Position numbers and translations under genes: made by a program. A stretch of 6,992 nucleotides of DNA. Source: Cyrtobacter comes. Its GTDB lineage: Bacteria > Pseudomonadota > Alphaproteobacteria > Rickettsiales > Midichloriaceae. The stretch covers positions 1-6,992 of the forward strand of contig NZ_JARGYT010000066.1 in the NCBI RefSeq assembly GCF_034470605.1. Reading direction: 5' to 3'. Numbering within the stretch: position 1 is the first letter of the stretch; every line of letters starts with the position of its first letter. The notes under the pieces are model-generated. The model was not told the DNA's origin. It did no database searches and worked only from the letters and a program-made list of their open reading frames with translations. Below are positions 1-5,754 of this stretch, piece by piece.

Positions 1-97
1 GGAAACAACCTTTTATCCATCTAAATACCATATTTATCGCCTCCAATATAATATTGCATCTTTTCCATTATTTGGCAAAACCTTTGTTAACAGTGCC
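1..97 (-). mobile_element. IS5-family insertion sequence, transposase-start end (partial)
   Basis: This is the end of an IS whose body lies to the left of the window. Its outer border is at 97, shown by a 19-bp terminal repeat that is repeated inverted at 6896-6914. Inward of the repeat the sequence differs from the right-hand copy, as expected if this is the opposite end of the same element. Read on the minus strand it holds several ATGs. The one at 21-19 has a GGAGG 8 nt upstream (34-30), so a transposase start may lie here, but no reading frame is long enough to prove it. The ATG reading inward from 70 meets a stop after about 15 codons. Assignment to IS5 rests on the transposase tail at the other end; calling both the same element is inference. 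Confidence 0.6.
79..97 (-). repeat. IS terminal inverted repeat (left copy)
   Basis: The minus strand reads GGCACTGTTAACAAAGGTT, identical to 6896-6914 on the plus strand. The match extends two bases outward (TA at 98-99, and TA at 6894-6895), giving 21 bp. A TA directly outside both ends fits an element inserting at a TA-containing target. Because these are ends of two different copies, the shared TA is not proof of a target duplication. Confidence 0.85.
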
Positions 98-300
98 TAT
101 AGTACTGACTATAATTTAACTGCTTTTACTATACGATCCCTAGCAAAGTGTTGCTTTGGGAGTTTGCTGTAATTTCTAACATATAATTAGTCGAGTAAGA
201 GTTTCTGAAAGATGTATAATAAATTTTGTAGGAGGGTGTCTCACTAATATCCTGTGCGATCTGGAAATATGAACCTCTTTAAAAAATATGAGCTTTATAA
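98..300. other. Gene-free stretch between IS end and metG terminator
   Basis: I find no supported gene here. One minus-strand frame stays open for about 50 codons but has no good start, no ribosome site and no recognisable motif. A strong Shine-Dalgarno-like AGGAGGG at 230-236 is followed only by a GTG frame of three codons. The stretch may be decayed sequence next to the IS. Confidence 0.5.
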
Positions 301-340
301 TAAATAGCCTGTGGTTTTAACAGATACCACAGGCTATTTA
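301..340 (-). terminator. Strong hairpin terminator after metG
   Basis: A perfect 15-bp stem (301-315 with 326-340) encloses a 10-nt loop. It starts 15 nt past the metG stop codon. On the minus strand the stem runs into TTTATTATAAAG, a T-rich tail suitable for intrinsic termination. The opposite side (341-348, GCTTTTAT) is also T-rich, so it may work in both directions and would block readthrough from the IS side. The paired bases include the GC-rich core AGCCTGTGG / CCACAGGCT. Confidence 0.88.
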
Positions 341-355
341 GCTTTTATAAAAAGG

Positions 356-1840
356 TTAATTTTTAGTAATGGGCTCTATTTTCTTAAAAATTGGTTCTGG
401 TAGCAGTATTTGTGTCCCAGGTTTTAATTTTTCTGAAACGGCAGAAAATTTTCTATTTTGTACTTGAAGTATATCTAAGATCTTGGCTGCGGAATCTGGA
501 ATGAACGGTTGTAATAGTATCCCAATTACTTTTATCAATTCAAGTAGTGTATAAAGTATTGTATTCATTCTCTTAATATCTGTATTCTTAAGTTTCCAAG
601 GGGCTGATTTATCTATATAAAGGTTTGCTATTTTTCCAAGCGATACAATATGCTCAATTGCGCTATGTAATTCTTGGTTATCTATAGACTGTATGACGCA
701 GCTAACTTCATCATATGCTTTATCTAGTAAGTTTACCTCCTCTTTAGTTAGAGTTTCTGGGGTAGGTACAACCCCATTATTTGTTTTATATACGAATGAA
801 GTAACTCTCTGAACCAAGTTTCCAATATTATTAGCTAATTCCGCATTTACTAAAGATATTAAGATGTTTTGTGAAAAATCACCATCTTTTCCAAATTGCA
901 TTGCCCTAATTAGATAATATCTAAAATAATCAAGACCAAACTTTTCTATTTCTTTGATAGGGTCTATAACATTTCCAAGAGATTTAGATATTTTTTCGCC
1001 TTCATTTGTCCACCAGCCATGTGCAAAAACTCTTTTAGGTAGTTCAAAATCCCCTGCCATAAGAAATGCAGGCCAAAAAACAGTATGAAATCTTAATATA
1101 TCCTTGCCAACAATATGCAGATCACACGGCCAAAAACCATTTTGGTAAGATAGATAATTAAAAAGTGCATCAAACCATACATATATGACATGCTCTTCAT
1201 GATCTGGTACTGGTATACCCCACTTAAATGTGGTACGCGATATTGAAAGGTCTTTTAATCCAGATTTTACGAAAGATATAGTTTCAGCACGCCTTGCAGC
1301 TGGTAATATAAAAGTTGGATTTTTTTCATAAAGCTCCAATAGCTTATCCTGAAAAGCTGATAATTTAAAGAAATAACTCTCTTCTTCTATCCATTCAACA
1401 TCTGCTCCAGAAGGTGCTTTACCATTTATAAGATCATCTTCTTGATAAAAAGCCTCATCTCTAATTGAATACCAACCACTATACTTAGCTAGATATATGT
1501 AGCCAGCATCAGATATTTTTCTCCATACAGATTGGACAAATGACTTATGTTTTTCACTTGTAGTTCTGACAAAATCTGTATTTGATATATTGGCTAATTT
1601 GCATAAAGAGGCAAATTTTGACGATAAATTAGATACGAATTCGTTAATATTAGTATCTTTAGCAGCTTTTTCTATCTTTTGTCCGTGTTCATCTGTTCCA
1701 GTTAGAAAATGGACATCAAAGCCGGAAAGAGCTTTAGATCTTGCTATTATATCAGAGGCAATCGAGGTATACGCATGCCCTATATGAGGCTTATCATTGA
1801 CGTAATATATTGGTGTTGAAATATAAAATCTTCTTTTCAT
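356..1840 (-). CDS. metG: Methionyl-tRNA synthetase, short zinc-free type
   Basis: Charges tRNA-Met with methionine in the cytoplasm for initiation and elongation. The 494-residue protein has the class I Rossmann fold with PHIGH at residues 18-22 (HIGH signature) and KISKS at 283-287 (KMSKS loop). The FLTGTDEHGQKIEKAA segment (45-60) and HIVGKDILRFHTVFWPAFL (242-260) are typical of the family. The connective insert near 122-137 (GWYSIRDEAFYQEDDL) has no cysteines; the whole protein has only three, so it lacks the four-Cys zinc knuckle of E. coli-type enzymes. It also lacks the C-terminal tRNA-binding extension of about 110 residues, and ends after the anticodon-binding helical domain (about 330-490). 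Its ATG overlaps the stop of the upstream DUF218 gene (ATGA), implying translational coupling, and no separate ribosome site is clear. A strong terminator follows. Confidence 0.97.
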   Translation of the reverse strand: MKRRFYISTPIYYVNDKPHIGHAYTSIASDIIARSKALSGFDVHFLTGTDEHGQKIEKAAKDTNINEFVSNLSSKFASLCKLANISNTDFVRTTSEKHKSFVQSVWRKISDAGYIYLAKYSGWYSIRDEAFYQEDDLINGKAPSGADVEWIEEESYFFKLSAFQDKLLELYEKNPTFILPAARRAETISFVKSGLKDLSISRTTFKWGIPVPDHEEHVIYVWFDALFNYLSYQNGFWPCDLHIVGKDILRFHTVFWPAFLMAGDFELPKRVFAHGWWTNEGEKISKSLGNVIDPIKEIEKFGLDYFRYYLIRAMQFGKDGDFSQNILISLVNAELANNIGNLVQRVTSFVYKTNNGVVPTPETLTKEEVNLLDKAYDEVSCVIQSIDNQELHSAIEHIVSLGKIANLYIDKSAPWKLKNTDIKRMNTILYTLLELIKVIGILLQPFIPDSAAKILDILQVQNRKFSAVSEKLKPGTQILLPEPIFKKIEPITKN

Positions 1841-2454
1841 TTATTATGAAGCATTTTTAAAAAATAGGATAATGTCTTATTATAATTGTCTATCCAGTTC
1901 AGTGTTATAACATCAACGGTAGATAGCAGCAATTTAACATATTCTAAAAATAATGTTCCAAAACTAGCATCTTTACCACTTAATGGTGTACAAAAAGTAA
2001 ATTTACATACACTAGCCCTTTTAAGCTCAAAATATACTCTAGGCAAGTGGTAATATGAGGTAACCACCGTTACATGATTTAGCCTATTTATTGCCATAAA
2101 TGTTTTTATTTCTATTATATTTTCCCTTGTATTTTGTGCGTGATATCCAATCATGAGGTTTGATAAATCAATGTTTCGTAATTCAAATATTTTTCTGATA
2201 TTATTATATGCGCCAGCCCCATTTACACCGCTGATTAATATGGGTTTTGTAATGTTTTTTGAATATAGATTAATCCCCTCCATAATCCTATGGCTACCAC
2301 CCGTAAGTACTGCTATAGATTCTTCAACATTGCAGCTAGAATAATTTTTAATATGATATGGTATCGTTACATTAACGAATACATAAAAACCGTAAAAAAA
2401 ATACAGAAAACAGAATAGAATGAAGGCTAATAGAATCTTTGCTCTTGTTAACAA
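1837..2454 (-). CDS. DUF218 / SanA-YdcF-ElyC-like membrane-anchored protein
   Basis: A 205-residue protein with one N-terminal membrane segment (about residues 7-29) and an outward-facing DUF218 domain. Family marks in order are IAVLTGGSHRI (47-57), PILISGVNG (71-79), AQNTRENI (106-113) and VTSYYHLPR (131-139). E. coli relatives (SanA, ElyC, YdcF) have been tied to envelope permeability and to peptidoglycan or lipid-carrier metabolism, but the chemistry is not settled, so only an envelope role is proposed. The start is TTG at 2454: the in-frame TAA lies three codons upstream and only an ATT intervenes, with no ATG before the membrane segment. The ribosome site is weak (TAAG). The gene begins 11 nt after trxB and ends overlapping metG by 4 nt, so it is probably translated by coupling within one transcript. 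Confidence 0.85.
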   Translation of the reverse strand: MLTRAKILLAFILFCFLYFFYGFYVFVNVTIPYHIKNYSSCNVEESIAVLTGGSHRIMEGINLYSKNITKPILISGVNGAGAYNNIRKIFELRNIDLSNLMIGYHAQNTRENIIEIKTFMAINRLNHVTVVTSYYHLPRVYFELKRASVCKFTFCTPLSGKDASFGTLFLEYVKLLLSTVDVITLNWIDNYNKTLSYFLKMLHNK

Positions 2455-2465
2455 AATATCTTAGT

Positions 2466-3386
2466 TTAAGAAAGGTACCTTTCTACTTCCAACGCTGCAA
2501 TGCAGCCTGTGCCAGCAGCAGTTACGGCTTGTCTATATATTCTATCTTGCACATCACCAGCTGCAAAAACTCCATGTATATTAGTTTTTGTATTATTTGT
2601 AACAATATACCCGTGTATGTCCATCTCAATTTTATCCTTGAAGATAGTTGTATTAGGTGAATGGCCAATAGCAACAAAAATTCCATCTAAGTCTAATTTT
2701 TCTTCTTTGCCAGACTTTGTATCTCTTATCAAAGCACCATTTACAGAGAGTGGATCTTCTGTTCCTAAAACTTCTACAAGTTCTCTATTCCATAGTATAC
2801 TAATCTTAGCATTTGAAAAAACCCGTTCTTGTAAGATTTTTTCAGCTTTTAGTGCTTCTTTTCTATGAATAAGTATTACCTTAGCCGCATGTTTTGAAAG
2901 ATAAAGTGCCTCTTCCGCCGCTGTATTGCCACCTCCAATCACCATTACTGTTTTTTTCTTATAGAGAGGTCCATCACAAGTTGCGCATCCAGAAACACCA
3001 AATCCTTTAAATTTTTCCTCGCTTTTTAATCCAAGCCAATTTGCACTAGCTCCTGTTGTGATAATAAGGGCATCACATGAATATTCGTTACCAGATTCAG
3101 CTGTTAATCTAAATGGTCTAGATGAGAAATCCACATGGGATATATGGTCATCCACCTCATGTGCACCACAATTTATTGCTTGCATTTTCATTTGGTCCAT
3201 AAGCCATGGTCCCTGAATTGGATCTGCAAAGCCAGGATAATTTTCTACATCTGTAGTTATAGTAAGTTGCCCCCCAGGCTGAGAGCCAGAAATTATTAAT
3301 GGGTTTAATGAAGCTCTTGCTGTATATATTGCAGCCGAATAACCTGCTGGGCCAGAGCCTAAAATTATAACTTTACTGTGGTGCAT
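2466..3386 (-). CDS. trxB: Thioredoxin reductase
   Basis: A 306-residue FAD enzyme that uses NADPH to reduce thioredoxin in the cytosol. The FAD-binding GSGPAG is at 10-15, the redox-active CATC at 134-137, the NADPH-binding GGGNTAAEEA at 151-160, and the C-terminal FAD motif GDVQDRIYRQ at 277-286. The segment recognising the 2'-phosphate is HRKEALKA (174-181), where E. coli has HRRDxFRA. This is a mostly basic, conservative change, so NADPH use is still likely. I chose the ATG at 3386 over a TTG 12 nt upstream because GAGGG (3396-3392) lies 5 nt before the ATG and the TTG overlaps this ribosome site. The RASLNP and PGGQLTITTDVENYPGF stretches are of alphaproteobacterial style. It lies downstream of the peroxiredoxin gene, and its stop is 11 nt before the DUF218 gene. 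No thioredoxin gene is visible here. Confidence 0.96.
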   Translation of the reverse strand: MHHSKVIILGSGPAGYSAAIYTARASLNPLIISGSQPGGQLTITTDVENYPGFADPIQGPWLMDQMKMQAINCGAHEVDDHISHVDFSSRPFRLTAESGNEYSCDALIITTGASANWLGLKSEEKFKGFGVSGCATCDGPLYKKKTVMVIGGGNTAAEEALYLSKHAAKVILIHRKEALKAEKILQERVFSNAKISILWNRELVEVLGTEDPLSVNGALIRDTKSGKEEKLDLDGIFVAIGHSPNTTIFKDKIEMDIHGYIVTNNTKTNIHGVFAAGDVQDRIYRQAVTAAGTGCIAALEVERYLS

Positions 3387-3391
3387 AAAAA

Positions 3392-3396
3392 CCCTC
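3392..3396 (-). promoter_or_regulatory. Ribosome binding site of trxB
   Basis: The minus strand reads GAGGG five bases before the ATG at 3386. It is among the clearest Shine-Dalgarno sequences in the window and excludes the upstream TTG (3398), whose last base is part of it. Confidence 0.75.
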
Positions 3397-3430
3397 AATT
3401 AATGTGCTATTATTTATCTTAATACAAGTT

Positions 3431-3458
3431 ATTTTAATATGCACCCACAAAGCGCCAA
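3431..3458 (-). promoter_or_regulatory. Candidate sigma-70 promoter for trxB-DUF218-metG
   Basis: On the minus strand, TTGGCG (3458-3453) and TAAAAT (3436-3431) are separated by 16 bp. This predicts a start near 3424 and a leader of about 38 nt before the trxB ATG. The -10 box matches 5 of 6 consensus bases and the -35 box 4 of 6. In such AT-rich DNA chance matches are common, so this is tentative; trxB could also be read through from ahpC. Confidence 0.35.
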
Positions 3459-3472
3459 ACTTATAACTGCAA

Positions 3473-3490
3473 GAGTAAGTACTATTACTC
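3473..3490 (-). other. Small hairpin between ahpC and trxB
   Basis: A 6-bp perfect stem (GAGTAA / TTACTC) with a 6-nt loop sits about 20 nt past the ahpC stop codon. No proper T-run follows on the minus strand, so it is a poor terminator. It may slow RNA decay or mark partial termination between ahpC and trxB. Confidence 0.25.
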
Positions 3491-3511
3491 CTTAAATCAT
3501 TTTTTAATGAA

Positions 3512-4105
3512 CTAAGGGATAAGCTTTTTAAGATAATCAGAGACCCCTTCTTGTGTAGGTTTCATTGCTTTATCACCTTTTCTCCATCCGGCTGGGCAAA
3601 CTTCACCGTTTTCTTCAACATGTATAAGTGCGTCTAATGTCCTCACTATTTCGTCTATATTCCGACCAAGTGGTAGATCATTAACAAGCGAATGTTTTAC
3701 TATACCATTCTTATCTATTATGAATGTGCCCCTAAGTGCTATTCCACCATCTGTTAATACCCCATAATTTCTTGATATTTCTTTTGTTATATCGGATATC
3801 ATTGGTACTTCTATTTCTCCTATCCCGCCTTTTTCTAGAGGAGTTTTTCTATAAGCTGCATGAGTAAAATGAGAATCAACGCTTACAGTTATGGCTACAG
3901 CATCCCTTTGTCTAAATTCATTATTTTTTCTACTAAAAGCTATGATTTCTGACGGACAGACGAAAGTAAAATCTAATGGGTAGAAGAGTATTATAGCTCT
4001 CTTCCCTTGAGAATATTTAGCCAGATTAAATTGGTTATCTATCGAGCCATCAGGCATCACGGCTGCGGCTATGATATTTGGAGCATTTCTGCCAACTAAA
4101 GACAT
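3512..4105 (-). CDS. ahpC: Typical 2-Cys peroxiredoxin (AhpC/Prx1 type)
   Basis: A 197-residue thiol peroxidase that reduces hydrogen peroxide and organic hydroperoxides. The active-site block is PLDFTFVCPSEI with P43, T47 and the peroxidatic C50. R125 (in RGTFIID) completes the catalytic set, and the resolving cysteine is C170 in EVCPAGW. A GGIG loop is at 93-96, but the C-terminus is DYLKKLIP, with Leu after Tyr191 where over-oxidation-sensitive enzymes usually have Tyr-Phe. The start is the ATG at 4105: AGG lies 7 nt upstream, and a promoter is placed about 25 nt before it, whereas a TTG at 4123 would have almost no leader and no ribosome site. No AhpF or AhpD gene is adjacent. The next gene is trxB, so thioredoxin is the likely electron donor. 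The length is normal for the family. The symbol ahpC is used loosely; the protein could equally be named a Prx1/tsa-type enzyme. Confidence 0.95.
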   Translation of the reverse strand: MSLVGRNAPNIIAAAVMPDGSIDNQFNLAKYSQGKRAIILFYPLDFTFVCPSEIIAFSRKNNEFRQRDAVAITVSVDSHFTHAAYRKTPLEKGGIGEIEVPMISDITKEISRNYGVLTDGGIALRGTFIIDKNGIVKHSLVNDLPLGRNIDEIVRTLDALIHVEENGEVCPAGWRKGDKAMKPTQEGVSDYLKKLIP

Positions 4106-4112
4106 ATACAAA

Positions 4113-4115
4113 CCT
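4113..4115 (-). promoter_or_regulatory. Weak ribosome binding site of ahpC
   Basis: AGG on the minus strand, seven bases before ATG 4105, supports the shorter start giving a protein that begins MSLVGRNAPN. Confidence 0.5.
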
Positions 4116-4137
4116 AAATACAAAAATCAACAAAATA

Positions 4138-4166
4138 AATATAGTCACTATTTATATGCACTGCAA
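4138..4166 (-). promoter_or_regulatory. Predicted sigma-70 promoter of ahpC, with dyads
   Basis: On the minus strand, TTGCAG (4166-4161) and TATATT (4143-4138) are spaced by exactly 17 bp, predicting a start near 4131 and a leader of about 26 nt. An 11-bp perfect palindrome around a central base (ATAGTCACTAT, 4141-4151) overlaps the -10 box, and an imperfect dyad (GCACTGCAATGC, 4159-4170) overlaps the -35 box. Either could be an operator for a peroxide- or stress-responsive regulator. No known OxyR, PerR or Fur box is recognised. Confidence 0.55.
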
Positions 4167-4232
4167 TGCTGCAAGAAAAGATTATATTTATTTATTAGGT
4201 TTATATAATTAGCTATAACAAGTGAGTTAGGC

Positions 4233-4260
4233 TTTAAAATGACACGTTTTGCAGTATAGT
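4233..4260 (+). promoter_or_regulatory. Candidate sigma-70 promoter of the MATE gene
   Basis: TTTAAA (4233-4238) and TATAGT (4255-4260) are spaced by 16 bp. This predicts a start near 4267 and a short leader of about 25 nt before ATG 4292. It is divergent from the ahpC promoter, with the two -35 boxes about 67 bp apart. The -35 match is modest. Confidence 0.35.
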
Positions 4261-4291
4261 ATCTTGGTTAGTTGATATATTATTTCATTAG

Positions 4292-5584
4292 ATGAATAGA
4301 GTTAAGGAGCTTGCAAAACTTTCTTTTCCCGCATTACTTTCCTCGATGCCAGGGTTTCTTGCTAAATTTGCGGTGGTTCCAATTTTAGGTAGGTACAGCA
4401 TTGAGGCAATGGTTGCGGGTTCATGTGCATTTGCCATATTTACATTATTTGATGGCGCGCTTTATGCATCTTTTACAGGCTATAGAATATTAGGTAGTAA
4501 GAGTGCTGGAACCAAAAATTTTCAAGAAGCATTTACAGCGGGTATCACTTTTGCCATGCTAATTTCCATCATAATGATGTTTCTAATCTTTCTTTTTAAT
4601 AATGAGTTAATTGCCTTTTTTGGGCTTAATAGTAATTCTGGTGATACATTTGAGCTGTGCAAGTTTTATATGGATATGTATCTGATATCCTACCCTCTTA
4701 GTGCATTTTGTATAATTGGAAATATCACGCTGCTTTTGAATAAAAAAATAAAAATTCTAAGCATTATGAGTATTTGTGATGGGGTTTTTGGATTTGTAAT
4801 CAGGGTTATATTAGTTCATAAATTGGTAGGGGCAAAGGGTGCGGGATACGCTGCTTTAATACATAATCTACTTTTTGCTCTTCTTTACTTTTTTATAATT
4901 AAAAAATATGTAAATGGAATTGTGTTTAAGCTACATAAAAATCTAAAAAGAATATCGGTATTAAGTATTCCATCAATGTTTGCTATGATTTGTGACCATT
5001 TTGGTAATTCGTTGATATTCTCTATAATTGGCAATCTTCTTGGGCAGGAGGCATTTGTTGCCTCTAGGATTATTTTTTCAATAACAATAATATCATTTAT
5101 AATTGTTATGTACATCTCATCTGGATTCAATGTATTAGGTGGGGCTGAGCTTGGGAAGAACAATTATAAGAGTTTTTATTCATATTATATTGCAAATGGT
5201 AGGCTTCTTTTTATAAGCGCCTGTATATTATGTTGTATTATACTTATATTTAGGTCGCATATTTTAGTCGCCTTTACATTGTTTAAAGAAATAAGGGCGC
5301 TTGCATATACCCCTGTTGCAATTGCTAGTTTATATGTAATATTCATGGCTATGTATCAGAATAATTCAATGTATCTAAAACTTGTGGAAAAAGTTAAGGC
5401 TGATATGGTGTGCAATATATTATCTATATGGTTAATACAGATTCCGATATCATATTATATGGGGATTACCTTGGGTATGGGGCTTGTAGGTTTTGCTATA
5501 GGTAGTGTTTTATATGCTGCATTTAGATTCTTAGCGACCTACATAATTGTAAGGCATCATGTAATGAGACATGCTATAAAGTAG
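4292..5584 (+). CDS. MATE-family multidrug/cation antiporter
   Basis: A 430-residue integral inner-membrane protein with about 12 hydrophobic segments in two halves, the usual size and shape for MATE exporters, which expel drugs or metabolites against Na+ or H+. The second half begins near residue 220 (SIPSMFAMICDHFGNSLIFS) and echoes the start of the first (LSFPALLSSMPGFLAKF). The cytoplasmic loop motif RILGSKSAGTKNFQEA (65-80) has its counterpart VLGGAELGKNNYKSF (281-295), and VGAKGAGYAAL (179-189) is also family-typical. Substrate and coupling ion cannot be read from the sequence. The glycines and acidic residues of well-studied members are only partly present, so a divergent or endosymbiont-specific role is possible. 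The start is ATG 4292 with no evident Shine-Dalgarno sequence. The gene is divergent from ahpC and is followed by a 170-nt gap with hairpins. Confidence 0.82.
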   Translation: MNRVKELAKLSFPALLSSMPGFLAKFAVVPILGRYSIEAMVAGSCAFAIFTLFDGALYASFTGYRILGSKSAGTKNFQEAFTAGITFAMLISIIMMFLIFLFNNELIAFFGLNSNSGDTFELCKFYMDMYLISYPLSAFCIIGNITLLLNKKIKILSIMSICDGVFGFVIRVILVHKLVGAKGAGYAALIHNLLFALLYFFIIKKYVNGIVFKLHKNLKRISVLSIPSMFAMICDHFGNSLIFSIIGNLLGQEAFVASRIIFSITIISFIIVMYISSGFNVLGGAELGKNNYKSFYSYYIANGRLLFISACILCCIILIFRSHILVAFTLFKEIRALAYTPVAIASLYVIFMAMYQNNSMYLKLVEKVKADMVCNILSIWLIQIPISYYMGITLGMGLVGFAIGSVLYAAFRFLATYIIVRHHVMRHAIK

Positions 5585-5589
5585 CATGT
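5569..5589 (+). terminator. Hairpin spanning the MATE stop codon
   Basis: A perfect 8-bp stem (ACATGCTA / TAGCATGT) with a 5-nt loop contains the TAG stop (5582-5584) in its right arm. No T-run follows directly. It shares bases with the next hairpin, so only one can form at a time. It may weakly end or stabilise the MATE transcript. Confidence 0.35.
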
Positions 5590-5614
5590 TGAGAAATGCT
5601 TATTATTCAACATG
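5585..5614 (+). terminator. Alternative hairpin after the MATE gene
   Basis: CATGTTGA (5585-5592) pairs with TCAACATG (5607-5614) around a 14-nt loop, and can be extended outward by a G-U and an A-T pair. The downstream sequence is not T-rich, so it is weak as a terminator. Its left arm overlaps the right arm of the hairpin at 5569-5589. Confidence 0.3.
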
Positions 5615-5655
5615 TTCTGTCTACAGATTATTTTAGATCATAAAATTTAAAAGGT

Positions 5656-5685
5656 TTGCATCGATAATAAAAATTAGATTACGAT
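5656..5685 (+). promoter_or_regulatory. Candidate promoter of the secreted-protein gene
   Basis: TTGCAT (5656-5661) and TACGAT (5680-5685) are separated by 18 bp, predicting a start near 5692 and a leader of about 63 nt. Both boxes match 4 of 6 consensus bases. This is weak evidence in AT-rich sequence. Confidence 0.3.
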
Positions 5686-5703
5686 AATTCTATTAGTTAT
5701 TAG

Positions 5704-5718
5704 GTATTAAAGTAATAC
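5704..5718. repeat. Short inverted repeat upstream of the secreted-protein gene
   Basis: GTATTA-AAG-TAATAC is a perfect 6-bp dyad with a 3-nt centre, 37-51 bases before ATG 5755. It lies downstream of the proposed promoter, where it could be an operator or a leader hairpin. A chance match is possible in this composition. Confidence 0.3.
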
Positions 5719-5754
5719 ACAAGATGCAAGCTTATTATGGTTTAAAGTTCTTTT

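Noticed and set aside
2..172. Plus-strand frame open across the left IS border
   Set aside because: It has no start codon in view, crosses the IS end, and the peptide shows no motif. It is likely chance openness.
128..283. Minus-strand frame open for about 50 codons (contains SYFQIAQDISETPSYKI)
   Set aside because: It lies directly after an in-frame stop, lacks a start with a ribosome site, and is not recognisable; too short to call a gene or a decayed gene.
98..355. tRNA, riboswitch or small RNA gene before metG
   Set aside because: No cloverleaf, T-loop or known riboswitch core was seen. The only strong structure is the terminator hairpin belonging to metG.
1590..2868. Several plus-strand open frames (65, 63, 73 and 122 codons) opposite metG, the DUF218 gene and trxB
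   Set aside because: They lie fully antisense to well-supported genes, have no ribosome sites or known motifs, and read as shadows of conserved coding sequence.
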